Part shown: positions 22,501 through 33,500 of the stretch, in pieces | Layout of the letters: each line of letters opens with the position of its first letter | Numbering within the stretch: the first letter of the stretch is position 1 | Made by a program: the position numbers and the translations under genes | Assembly: GCA_034440635.1 (NCBI GenBank) | Contig: JAOTON010002226.1 | Location: 35,699-99,698, forward strand | From: Lepas anatifera | Lineage: Eukaryota; Arthropoda; Thecostraca; Lepadidae | Length of the DNA: 64,000 nucleotides | Direction: 5' to 3' | The notes under the pieces: model-generated | What the model saw: only the letters and a program-made list of their open reading frames with translations | What the model was told of the DNA's origin: nothing | Database searches by the model: none

Positions 22501-22989
22501 CCGTTTGCCACTTGCATCGAATTTCCGTTTCAAAGGTAATGTATTGAATTGGAAGACAAAACAATCGGATAAATTAACACTTTTCGAGGCGGCAAACAGA
22601 TAATGGAAAACGCAGTTTTATTTATCGTATATAATTGCTTTGCAACAATATCTGTGTACTTCTTGGAAATCCGCAGGAAAACAGGGGTGCCAAAAGCAGA
22701 ACCACATCCCATCACCAGCCAACTCACAACAAGGCATCGCTAGAGATTTTGGATACCAAAGCTATTAAGAGTGACAGAAAACGTCGGCGGACTCGGAATT
22801 CAGGCTGTCAGAGAAAAGAACAAAGCTCTCACAGGGCCGGACCTTCAGCTAAAAGCCTCGATAGACGATTTGAGCTCCCCGCCCGCACGGGTGGATCCAG
22901 GGTGGGAGACTCCCATTATATCCCCCAAAGCGGGCAAATTGTACCAATTGCAGCGGATCCTGACCGACTTTATCAAAAGATACTATGCT
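19600..22989. other. Intronic stretch, no gene recognised
   Basis: Mostly AT-rich unique-looking sequence. 'aagtcc.tgcaa.agtacgcactt' (20620-20645) recurs near 29165-29185. At about 21730-21960 there is a G/C-rich element fragment with palindromes (listed separately). No open frame is convincing. Confidence 0.35.
21771..21812. repeat. Two adjoining perfect 22-bp palindromes
   Basis: The first is CGTCACCGCTG followed by its exact reverse complement (21771-21792). The second is CGCCACCAGCG followed by its exact reverse complement (21791-21812). They share the CG at 21791-21792. They lie inside a short repeat element (about 21730-21960) whose left part reads 'catggccgcagaaacttttc'. Confidence 0.9.
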
Positions 22990-22993
22990 TTAA

Positions 22994-23985
22994 CCCGCGC
23001 CCCACCGGGGGTCCGGCGCCACCTTCGCCCCACCGGGGGCCATCGATGGCCCCCTCTAACTCCGAAAATATGGGCGTTAGCGCAAATCTGCGAAGTGCAA
23101 TAGAAAGCTCGCGTGAATTCAGTAGAAATTACTTCGCATGTTTTAGTGCTCAGGTCAATGGTTTGACCTCCAGAGGTCAAATTAGGTCAAGATCGGCTAT
23201 TTTCACTCAAATATGCAATGATTAAGCAAACTGGGCATAACTCTTATGCCATTAGAGCTATTGAGACCTGGTAAAGTACATTTGATAGCAAATTGCCAGT
23301 ACTTTTTCCGCTATGTGGAACGTAAAGACCTCCCGCCAGTGGTTTGACCGCCAGAGGTCACCTCGTGACCTAATATGACCTGAGGTCACGAAAGGTCAAA
23401 AGTGACCTTGCTGTATATCAAATGAAAGCCATGACAAGACAAACACGATGGTGTTTGTTTCACCGCTCTAGCTCAATTAGGTCAAAAGTTATTGCCAAAA
23501 TACTGTTTTTGACCTCTGGTGACCTTGGATGACCTTGGAAAAGTCAAGGGCAAATATGACCCCTGGGATCCGTGAGGGTGTCCAAAACGTTGTTCTGAGC
23601 AGTCGGAGTATTTTCAATCATTTTTGTGGCTTTTATATCATGAAATAGCTTTTCCCCATGCTTTTCCAATGGGAGAGGTCGCCTCGTGACCTGACCTCAG
23701 GGCACGAATCGAAAATCCCGGATATACACCTTGTAGATCCTGGAGGGGTCATGAAGTGTAGGAAGTTTCAAATCGATCGACTTTGAAATGTAGCTCTTAC
23801 AGAGCTCTAAAGGTGAAGTGAGGTGACCTTGTTTGACCTCGTCTGGTGACCTGACCTTGGGTGACCCGGGGTAAAAATTTAGGGATGATGGGAAAATGAT
23901 GCAGTGGGGTGGCCCTACCGCGGTGTGCTCCTCGTCTTTTCTGCTATCCCGGAAAACCTTGGGGCATTGCCCCCGGTGGGCGGGG
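22994..23985 (-). mobile_element. T2: 992-bp TTAA element, reverse copy
   Basis: TTAA at 22990-22993 and 23986-23989. The left terminus is CCCGCGCCCCACCGGGGG with an inner second copy of GCCCCACCGGGGG at about 23026. The right terminus is CCCCCGGTGGGCGGGG. It is colinear in reverse with 10468-11491 and 55154-56177. It contains TTGACCTCCAGAGGTCAAA at 23162-23180. No coding capacity. Confidence 0.88.
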
Positions 23986-24465
23986 TTAAACGACTTTTTC
24001 TGATTGGTCCTCCAGACGTTTTGCATATATCCACCTCTGCCCGCCCGCACTTTAATGGTCACGTCTTCTAAACTGCTGATTACGAATTTTCCCGCTTCAA
24101 TCCATTTCACCCTTTCCCCAACCATGTCTTACAGATCCACCACTGCTTCACGATTTCCGAACCGGATGGGGCATTCAGACCAGGAGCGGCAATTTTGGGC
24201 GACAAAACCTATAAGGTGGGTTCCAATTCTCGGAACCTAGGGGAAGCAGCATGACCATTTCAGGGGGCACCGAGGTTTGATGGGGGACGGGCCTCCACTT
24301 GCCAAGTGGATCCACCAATGTCACTGCACCGTCTTTACCACCTTCCCACTTTCAACGTTTTAACTTACATGGCCTAATCAATACATACCACTTTGCGGGA
24401 AATCGGCGTGTGAGCTGCAATTTTTTGATGATAGGTCACGTTTCTTTGCTACTTTTGAAGGCTAA

Positions 24466-25493
24466 CAAGCACCCCACTGGGGTCCCTGGCATGACGCACC
24501 CCGCTGGGGGAAGGGTGGCGAATTTCACCCCATCCCTCCTCCGTAGCTCATTTTCCAGGAAAACTAAATAAAAATTACGGACGGCGTTTGAAAGCTCCTA
24601 ACGCGACAAAGAGAAATTATAAGAAGTATTTTTATGTCAGGTCAATATTGAGGTCAGCATAGGTCAGATAAGGTCCCATAGGCTTACAACAGGGTAGTGT
24701 ACGTTTCCCCTCTAGATTTTTACTCAGGGGAGCTAGAGCAAATATTAATGCATCATTGGATTCCTCTCATTGTGGCAAATCAAGTTATGTATAATATGGC
24801 CTTGCTAGGCCAAACTGTGAAAATGACCTGACATCGAGCTAGGTCAAGGTTACAGGGTGACCTGGTATGGTCATGTTGCATATCAATCGACTCCCAGTGA
24901 CAATACAAGCACAATTCAATCAAAATGGGAGCTTTATCTCAATTCATTGAGAAGTTATTGGCAAAACAATCACTGTATGCTCCTGTGACCTGACTTGACT
25001 TTTGAGAGGTCAGATGGTCAAAAACTCAACTTTATGGTCAAGATCGTGGTAAAAATACACTGTGTGAGCATTTTCAGCTTTATCTATCCCGTATTTACTG
25101 AAAAACGAGCCTTTTCTATTTTTCTCCATAGACTTATAATGGGGTGACCATAAAACTGACCCCACCTTAGGTCAACAATATCAAAATTCCGAGATCGCAG
25201 ATTTGAAGACCCTAATGGTCTCATCATTTTGTGAAAGTTTGAAACTGATCGGTTGGCTGATGCTCCTTAGGCGACGCTTCAAACTCGTAATTTCTGGTTT
25301 TGAGGTCGGGTCGCTTGACCTTAGATAGCCCCTTGACCTGACATGACCTGACCCCAAAAATTTGGTGAGATGCGTAGAATTGATTATGAATAAGGTACTG
25401 TAAGTTTCGTTGTTCTGCGTTTCTTCGTTTTTGCGTTATCCGGGGAAAACCAGGAGGGGGAGGCGAATTTCGCCCCCCCCAGCGGGGCGTGTG
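24466..25493 (-). mobile_element. T3: 1028-bp TTAA element, reverse copy without SINE
   Basis: The right end AGCGGGGCGTGTG is followed by TTAA (25494-25497). The left flank is CTAA (24462-24465), a decayed TTAA, followed by CAAGCACCCCACTGGGG. It is the uninterrupted reference for the two nested T3 copies. It shows the SINE-free site at about 25286-25300 and the T2-free site at about 24935-24940. No coding capacity. Confidence 0.85.
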
Positions 25494-25497
25494 TTAA

Positions 25498-27234
25498 CCC
25501 AGCCCTTCTGTCTTTCGGCAGCGACAGTCCCATAACAGCCCGGGCATGCTATGGCAGACGACAGACCGAGTTGGCGGGACACTGGGCCTAACAAAAATTC
25601 CTTATTATGGAGAACAGTACTGTTGTTTACTGTTGAATGTCTTTAGGGGGTGGCGGCTCTCCCTGCCTGGGGTCCTGGGCTCCCTGTTCCGGTTTCTTCA
25701 GAAGATTACTTGCGCACGCGCAAAACTCTTCATCTAGCTTAGGCACCCTCCGATTGAAAATCAGGTTTGACCACTAGTTGAAAAGTATGTGAAAGGTTAT
25801 TGTTCATGATCGGTTCAGTCAGCAAGCATTAACTAGAGTTTCATCAGAGGGATTTTATTGCTGGGTTGAATTTAGTACTAGATTGAATGCTAGGAACTTG
25901 CTGCAATTGTGGCATTCGGTGCCCCTCCTCCCCCTGTTCTTTCACCTATACAGTCTGCAAAGTATGGATTAGGTTTTTATACGATATCCTTTTGACGAAC
26001 CTTGTCTTGAACAGTTCCAGTGGGGAAACTGTGATCAACATCCCCAAAAAACTATGTACCCAATAATGGATACCATGGCCCATGCCTATTCCGAAATATG
26101 GAAAAGCTCAGAATCTTTTTTTTTTATAAAACCCACCCGGTCATCAAAAAATAGAATAGGTGGTCCCTTTGCCTGGTTGATCACCACTCTTCGTGAAGTT
26201 TTCAGGAGCTTTACTTGAATTCATGAAACCGAGGATCCATCCCTACACTTACAAATGATTTTTTTAGCTTTACATATATGTCATGTTGTGTCATCATGCA
26301 ACGTATCCTAGGAGCGGCAGTGTTGGCCATTTGAGTTCTGGTTGTTGACAGGAACAGGTTTGAAATTTTTTCCTCCCCTGGGCAACAAGTTATTGTGTCT
26401 TCAAAAAGAAAATCAGGCCCCTCTCCGCGGCGATCACAGGCTTTTAAGTGTTCATGGGTACAGAATACCATATTTTACATTTCCTGTTTAGTTTATCAGT
26501 TGGCTTAGAATTTTTAGACATGTAGTTATAATGTTCAGTTCATAACGATGTGTGGGAGCACTGACATTTGAGTATGTTTTGAAAAAGGTCCAAGAATAAC
26601 CCACTGTGTGTGGTAAGACCAGCTGATGTAAATGCATTCATCACACACATTTGATTATACCATAACCAGTCGTGAAACAAATCATATTTATTTCCTCACC
26701 ATCTGAGCTTTATTTGTGGGAGTTCAGTTTACATCTGGTTATTTTACACATGGGTGGTCAAAAGTGATTCGCAAGAAAAATTGGTCAACAGGCAGGCGAA
26801 AAAGAACATGTCCCACGAATCTTGTATTTTTTATTCGGTGAGCGTAATTAGCAGACCAGTGTGTGCGTTATTAGGCACCTAGTTAGATCCCAGGTGCGCA
26901 CGAATGCAGTCCTTGGGAAGAACAGCTTTCAGCTGAAAACGCAAATGAGTAAGTATTTCCGATTCTTGTTTGAAGATAAACAATGAATTGACAGATGACC
27001 TGCCAAAGTTTGTCAGGGTGTCTGATAGATGGGAAATTTGTCTTGCGGTGTCCAGAGTCCATTGTGCACGAATGTTGAGGCTACAAGAGTACATGTTTGT
27101 TTTTTGTTTGACATGGGGGTACCCAAGTCATGAAGAATAGAGAGCTGGCTGTCTCCTTGTCATATTTGTTCGTATTGTGCTTTTTAAAACCCAAAAACAT
27201 GATTTAAGTCTCAATTCTAGACTTTTAATTGCAG
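25498..27234. other. Intronic stretch, no gene recognised
   Basis: Nothing recognisable on either strand. A strong donor-like GTAAGT stands at about 26951, but the short open frame before it does not fit in phase with the candidate exon at 27235. Confidence 0.3.
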
Positions 27235-27341
27235 GAGCTTATTTGTCACCAGATATTGATTCCGGCGGAGCTGCTCCAGATCATGGAGTTGTATTCAATG
27301 AAAGACACATTCTTCCAACTGATCACACGCGCTACGTGTAG
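27235..27341 (+). CDS. Possible terminal exon of an unidentified plus-strand gene
   Basis: A pyrimidine-rich tract and acceptor (CTAGACTTTTAATTGCAG, ending 27234) precede two bases and 34 codons, ending in TAG at 27339-27341. The peptide starts AYLSPDIDSGGAAPDHG, continues VVFNERHILPTDHTRYV and has natural-looking composition. I do not recognise the family. If real it would belong to a plus-strand gene nested in the receptor's large intron. No matching upstream exon was found, so it may be chance. Confidence 0.2.
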
Positions 27342-27792
27342 CAAAGTGTCATACCGTGAATCATCTTATATTTGGCTACCCTAAGCCTGGGCGGCTCAAA
27401 GGGGATCCATAGCGGCGGAAGCACAAGAACTCTTTACTCGTGACCCCCTTTGACTTATCAATGGAAATAGAGCTACCGGTTAGCCCAATTTTCGAGGAAC
27501 GCAGACAGCCTGTCCTGGAGAGGGCCACCCCCATCAGCTCGCGCCGGCTGCATAGGTGAGCGTTTTGGACATATTTTTGGAGCTGAGCTAACACTGGTCT
27601 GTCCCTCGTTGTTATGTACTGAAGCCACCCGTGCCGAGTAAAAAAAATAATGGCTGCACTCTTGGATATTGAACCCTAAGACCTATTCTCCATCTATCAG
27701 AAGCATAATACAAATGAAAGTCATCAAGAGAACATGGAATGAGAGCAAATACTCTTCTATGTTTCTTACCCTCGGGCCACCTCTTCCAAATC

Positions 27793-28385
27793 CTCGCCCA
27801 GTCCCATTTCTCCGACAGACACAGTACTACCCAGTACTATTTCTCCGACAGACACAGTACTACCCAGTACTATTTCTCCGGCAGACACAGTACTACCGAG
27901 TCCTATTTCTCCGACAGAAGCATGACTACCCAGTCTCATTTCTCCGACAGACACAGTGCTACCCAGTCCTATTTCTCCGACAGACACAGTATTACCCAGT
28001 CCCATTTATCCGACAGACACAGTACTACCCAGTCCTATTTCTCCGATGGACGCAGCACTACCCAGTCCTATTTCTCCGACAGACAGGTACTACCCAGTAT
28101 TTTTCTCCGACAGACACAGTACTACCCAGTCTTATTTCTCCGACAGACACAGTATTACCCAGTCCCATTCCTCCGACAGACACAGAATTACCCCGTCCTA
28201 TTTCTCCGACAGAAAGTTCTACCCAGTCCTATTTTTCCGACAGAAACAGTGCTAACCAGTCCTATTTTCGGTCAGACACAGTACTACCCAGTTATATTTC
28301 TCCGACAGAAAGTACTACCTAGTCCTATTTCTCCAACAGACATAGTAGTACCCAGTCATATTTCTCCGACAGACACAGTACTAAC
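27793..28385. repeat. 33-bp minisatellite, about 18 units
   Basis: Consensus unit tttctccgacagacacagta / ctacccagtccta (33 bp, split here). Because the unit is 11 codons long, one plus frame reads RQTQYYPVLFL repeatedly for about 200 codons until single-base indels shift it. Such indels are frequent, so a coding role is unlikely. A two-unit relic of the same repeat stands at 37271-37331. The right edge abuts the CAGGGGTGTG end of E5. Confidence 0.95.
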
Positions 28386-28386
28386 C

Positions 28387-29510
28387 AGCAGGGGTGTGAA
28401 TTTCTATCTCTTTGGGGGTGCACCGGCACCCTCAAAGGTGATTTGGGCACCCCATACCAAAATGTGCAGCAGTCTTAATGAAGTGCTCAAAAAGAGGAAA
28501 ATTGTCAACAAATACGAGTTTCAGTGTTATAATGACATTATGCATCTAACCTACATCCTAATATTTTACCAAGCAACGGAGATCCTCAGGCATAATGGAC
28601 AGTTGCGGATCTAGCCGGTAGGCTTAGGGGTGGGTACCACGTACTCTCCCATTCCTTTTCACTCAGCAGGAACCCATCTCGCGACACTCGTGACTTCAGC
28701 GAACTCGGCTGCCGGCTAGCCTGTGCTGACTCTGCCGCTGTCTCGCCTGTACCAGAGTATCGGAGGGTGGCGCAGATAAGCAAGCCAATGTAGGGCAAAA
28801 TATGGCTAGTAATCCTTGAAAAAGATCATGTTAATACATCCCCTGGTTTATGGTTTGAGAGCTATCATTCTCATGGAGAAATCTCCGCTGAATTTCTCGT
28901 TATACAAGTGAACGCACCTCCACCAATCACCAGCCGCCATCCGCTGGATGCCGATTGCCCGCGGGACACAGAGGTTAGAAAGGTCACGCCGCTGGGCTCC
29001 GCTGACGCCGAGTTCAAGCCTGGGTGGGGAGGGATCGCGTGGCAGAATAAAACGTGCGCGTGTGGTGTTGAGAATGGTGGTCGTTCTGCCTTCTGTTGGA
29101 CTGAGGGAGGAGGACAGATGTAGGAAACATTATGAGCACATGGGTGGATGTATGGGTTAGGGGAAGTCCATGCAAAAGTACGCACTTTTATATCACATTC
29201 TCTCTATAATATATATCCTTATCACATTCTTTCGATGCCGCCGCCAACCACCCGGCCTACAGGCAGCCAGTAGTCACTGTACACTGCTGTCTAACCATGA
29301 TTGTCCGATTTTTCTACTATGAGGCACACAAATTAGTTTGTGTGCTACAATACTCCGCTGTTTATCTCCCGGATGACGTCGCGCTCCTAGTTAGTTTTTG
29401 TTCATTAATGTCCTTTGTTACACAGTTTTTGGATTAAGACGTTCAGCACTCAGCTTTCGAATTATAACTTATTTTTCGGAACTGGGCAGTAACCTCACTA
29501 GGTACTTCAG
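28387..29510 (-). mobile_element. E5 repeat, reverse copy
   Basis: It begins CAGGGGTGTGAATTTC and is colinear in reverse with 48890-50105 plus 53423-53905. Anchors include 'cgcgacactcgtgacttcagcgaactcggc' (about 28680), 'caatcaccagccgccatccgc' (about 28923), 'gcctacaggcagccag' (about 29258) and 'tactccgctgtttatctcccggatgacgtcg' (about 29350). It contains the uninterrupted version (reverse: gatgggttcctgctgagtg) of the hAT target site. The terminal CAGGGGTG resembles hAT ends. The far end is uncertain. No transposase recognised. Confidence 0.7.
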
Positions 29511-30136
29511 CGGCCAGAAAAAGTCGAAACGTGCCAGCATAGATAGGGATGATCTTCAGCTGTCGCAAGGCAATAGAGTAAAGGTAAAACGGAGCGGGCC
29601 GCTCAGCCATGGCCAATGACAGCAATTTTTACAGCTGGCACAGGATAGCTGACTGCTGGAAAACCATAGGGTGGCTGCTGAGCCAGAAAGTTTCTATCAA
29701 TACATATACCTACTACGGAGTTACAGGCAAATATAATATTTTATTATATTTATCTATCTTATTTTGTAGACACAAAAAGAGTTTCAGTAAGTTTTATTGT
29801 CAACTGATTGCCGCCAGGTCCCGAGCTGGCGGTGTGTATTGTCTATGGAGCTGGCGGTGTGTTGAAGAGATAGGGACTTTTTGGCGTACAACTTGGCGTG
29901 AAAAAGACAATTTACAAACTGCGTTCATATACCGTTCTTCTCATATCTACCAGTGTGTTTTATTTTGAGATAATAACTTTGAGACGCTGGGATTGATTGT
30001 CTGTTTGTGTATGGACGGAAAACTGTTACATTTTTAAAAAACCTACCTATAGTGCCAACTTCTTTAGTGTGATACTAAGCGCTGTGATCACCGGTGCCTA
30101 TGGATCATATCAGGCACAGACGTGTGCTCATGCTCA

Positions 30137-30214
30137 ATGCCTGGATGTACTAAGACCAAGGAAAAGGATCGTGGTCTGCTATTCTTCAGGGTCCCAAAGG
30201 AGCCAGCCAACTAG
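30137..30214 (+). pseudogene. Remnant of a THAP-type zinc-finger start
   Basis: From ATG at 30137 the frame reads MPGCTKTKEKDRGLLFFRVPKE and then PAN, followed by TAG at 30212-30214, directly before a strong donor sequence, GTAAGA. THAP domains begin with Met-Pro-x-Cys-like residues and have a conserved F-x-R-x-P-K motif, both present here at the usual spacing. The open frame upstream of the ATG adds TGC-TCA-TGC (Cys-Ser-Cys). The stop at the exon edge breaks the frame. THAP proteins are often domesticated or transposon-encoded (P-element type), so this is probably a dead transposon or gene fragment. Only ~25 residues support it. Confidence 0.33.
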
Positions 30215-31448
30215 GTAAGAAATATGCCGCAAAATGATTTTACACTCGTCAAATTTGGCTATGGGGCAGTGGAAGTCGGGTGGCTTTCCTCGCCAGTCTG
30301 CAAAGTATGATAATTCTGACCAGTTTTTGGTGTAAAGTGTACCCCAAGACTGGTTCAAGCAAAGAAAATTTTGGAGCAAATGAAATGGTGACCAGCATTT
30401 ACCAATACTGAGAGTGTATAAATGAGAGTGGCGGTTGCCAATACCGAAGCCACATAGAAGTTGCAGTGTATAGAAAGTGGACGAAAAGAATATAAAATAC
30501 CACATTGTTATTTTAAGTTGAACAAGAATTCAGGGCATTCATGCCCTAGGGCTGCTGGGGATATAGTACCAGTTGTGTGGTTGGAGTACCAGCCAAATAC
30601 ATTGTTTGGAAATAAGTAGAGGTCAGTGTGTTTTTATGCCCATTTTGGTTCAAATTTTAGGAGAGAGGTGGTACGATATTCTCAATAGCTGGTGCAACTT
30701 CTTTGGGATGCTGCCATACTTTGCTGACTGGCTTTCTTACTGCATGGTGTCCTCTTATCAATACTGACTGACTGCCTCTTCATTCAGCATGTAGAATTTG
30801 GCAGATTTACCCAAGATCTCATTGGTGCAGCCTTTGGGTAGAATTACTGGTTTGGGGCAACTTTTGTCATTCTTTGTGGTAGGTACAACAATATTGGAGC
30901 TGAGTGTGACAGCTTGGACAGTGCTGACCCTTATTAAAAGTCATAAAGGTGTCAATAAGATAGTAAAACAGGTAAAATGGACGAAAAAGAAAATTTCTGC
31001 TTCAATGTGAAGAGGATTCTGGCCCAGCTGCTGAATTTCTGCCTGGAATTGGGGTAGGATTTGAGCTACCCCAAGCATATTGTGCAGTTTCCTGCCACAT
31101 TCTGCAGACCAGCCCTTCACTGATATTCCCGTCATAGGCGGATCCAGGATCGCGGATGGTGGGGGGCACCGTGCCGGGGGGTGGTAAGAATTTGATGCCT
31201 GGCTTCATAAGAATTCAAGTGCCGTCAGCTGGTGGGGCACTAATAGCCGTTTCATTAATTTGTTTAGACAGGCTTCAAAAGCCTTATTCAACAAAATGAT
31301 TTGATTATTTGTGATACCTCATTAATACCCATTGTTAGTTATTTGGGTTTTCGGGCGCACGAACCAAGATTAATTATCGCCCATTTGGTACCCATTGTAA
31401 TCGTGTTGTATTGTGTTCTTTTCCAGCGCGACTGAGGTAACCTGGACA

Positions 31449-31548
31449 TGCGAAACCTCTTCGGTCGCGAGCAGCAGCGCGCGGCTCAGGCAGCTTGAAC
31501 TTGCGAAACCCTTCGGCGGCGAGCAGCAGCGCCGGCCTAGCTCGCGTG
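31449..31548. repeat. Tandem duplication of a ~53-bp GC-rich unit
   Basis: 'tgcgaaacctcttcggtcgc' at 31449 recurs as 'tgcgaaacccttcggcggcg' at 31502. Both are followed by agcagcagcgc. It is a local duplication with no assigned role. Confidence 0.75.
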
Positions 31549-32748
31549 CAGCAAAGCTGTCATCCAGGCGCTGGTGCTACCAGTGCTCCCTCTGATATGA
31601 TGGCGTATAGCCGGAGTTCAATTGATAGCTGGATTTGTCAATCAATGTGGGATTCTTGTATCTGTGTTTGCAAGCAATGTTCAAAATAAATACCAATGAG
31701 ATATTGAATATGCTACGAGTTGTACTAACGGGGTGAACATTTATCCCATGCCTTTTTATATTAGTTGAGTCTTTTTATTAATACTGTGTCCCACAGAACA
31801 TCTATTGGTGCCATACGGGACTTAGCTTGCAAAACTTTTGAATACCTTCTTTTGATAACTACAATGGAACTCTTCACTGTTCTTGTCATTTGGCCCTGCT
31901 CAGCAACCAACTCCTCTAGATCTGTCATCTAGGCTGGCAAAGTGACTTTGAGTTATACGCATGGTAGAACAGTGGCCTACCAATATAATTGCACGTTTAC
32001 GGTGGAGTCATTTTGCACTGCCAAATTTTTATATTTTCTTATGTCGCGCCGGCTCCCCGCCATTGGATTCGCCATTCCGCCATTGGAGCGCCATTGACCT
32101 TTCATAGTGGTATGATGGGCATTTCAGGAAGCTTCGTATAGATCGGCCAACAAGTGCTCCCTCACCCTCTGAATCCGTCCATTGTCTATGCCCATATCTA
32201 AAGCCATTTTTTAGGCACAAGAACAACACGTTTGAGAAGGATGTTCCGCGATAAATTTCCGCAAGCATGGTGTTTTGTAAATCGGCTAGAATATAGCCAT
32301 TTGAGGAGATCATGGCCTCTCAACCTCCGTCAAGATTTGGACTGCCTACGTACTCATGGACGTCGAAAGCGGGGGGGGGATGAGGAGACGCGTCCCCCTA
32401 CTCGTGGATCAGAGGGGGACGGTCCCGCAAAAACTTTGTGACTCGTCCTAGGTTTTTATTTGGATTCTCTTATTACTTGCGCTTGCCTTCGTTAATTGCG
32501 TGGAATTTTGCAACCCAACTCGCTAAATTTGTTGGTGAAGTGTATTGCCAGTATCGTTTTCAGAGACAGCCTATTCGCTCCAAATTTTGCGCCCCAGCGC
32601 CCCTCCTCCCCGCCTCTGGTCGTCCCCAGTCATGGTCCGTCCCCACCGGTAAAAATTCCGTGGCGACGCCCCCGCCTCTGCACCGCAGTGTCACATTTTG
32701 CGGCGCCCGTCATCGACGATCGAGCTTCATATGTGTAGGTGGGGGTGG

Positions 32749-33015
32749 GCAGTGGCGGACGCACGAGTGCCGTTGGGGGGGGGCAACGCAGGAGAAATAG
32801 TAAAAACAGTATTATTAAAAGATCGGTAAAACTTTTGCCATTTGGGGGGCATGGCCCCTGCCCCTCCGTACGCGGATCCAGGGGCGGGTGCCCCCATCGA
32901 CCCTCGTCGCCCCCTAAAATGGTCACGGCATTGCTTTGGAATGCCAATGGCGTCCCCTGAACCGTCGCTTCCCACACCCCTGAATCCGCCTAAGTCCCTC
33001 TGCGTCTGCCAATAG
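32749..33015. mobile_element. MITE with GGCGGACGCA ends
   Basis: The left end CAGTGGCGGACGCACGAG and the right end, reverse-complemented to CTATTGGCAGACGCAGAGGG, are an inverted pair. The interior is G-rich. It is related to the MITE at 2310-2600. The flanks are low-complexity GT/GG, so a target duplication cannot be judged. Confidence 0.55.
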
Positions 33016-33224
33016 GAGTGGGGAGGGGTGGGTAATTTTCTATACACTCTCCTCCCCTTGGAAGTTTGATCCGTCGCTGCTCCGGATATTTTTTACTTTT
33101 GCCCGATTTTAAGATGAGAGTATGGTCACTGGCGGCGGAACTGGGGGGGGGGCACCGTGGCACGGTGCCCTCCCTTAAATCAATTTTAACAGTAACCCAA
33201 TGGCGTTGACTGGAAAGAAATGGG

Positions 33225-33500
33225 TTCAAACATGGGCGGATCCAGGATTGCCGATCGGGAGGGAGGCACCTTCCCGGGTGGGCGCTGTCCGGTCCAGGGG
33301 GCGCCATTTTTGACCGGCAAAACCTATCAAATGGGCGCAAAATTATATCGGTGGGCGCCGATTTTCGCATCCTGGGGGAAGCGACATTTCAGGGGGGGCG
33401 TCATCGACCTTTCAGTGGGGGGGGGGCCGTGACCATTTCAGGGGGCGCCGAAAGTCGATCGGGGGCACGTGCCCCCCTTGCTCTCTGCATCCGCCTATAG
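33225..33500. mobile_element. Short element with GGCGGATCCAGGATT / TGCATCCGCC ends
   Basis: The left end is CATGGGCGGATCCAGGATTG and the right end CTCTCTGCATCCGCCTATAGG. The interior has 'ggcgccatttttgaccggcaaaacctat' and 'gaccatttcagggggc', both echoed at 24180-24300, so the family has at least two copies here. A partial head is at 31134-31190. Non-coding. Confidence 0.55.

Noticed and set aside
26887..26950. Open stretch ending at a GTAAGT donor as an exon upstream of 27235
   Set aside because: Joining it to 27235 gives an immediate stop, because the phases do not agree.
27669..28614. 217- and 291-codon plus-strand frames with RQTQYYPVLFL repeats
   Set aside because: The 33-bp minisatellite keeps frames open by construction, and indels between units shift the frame.
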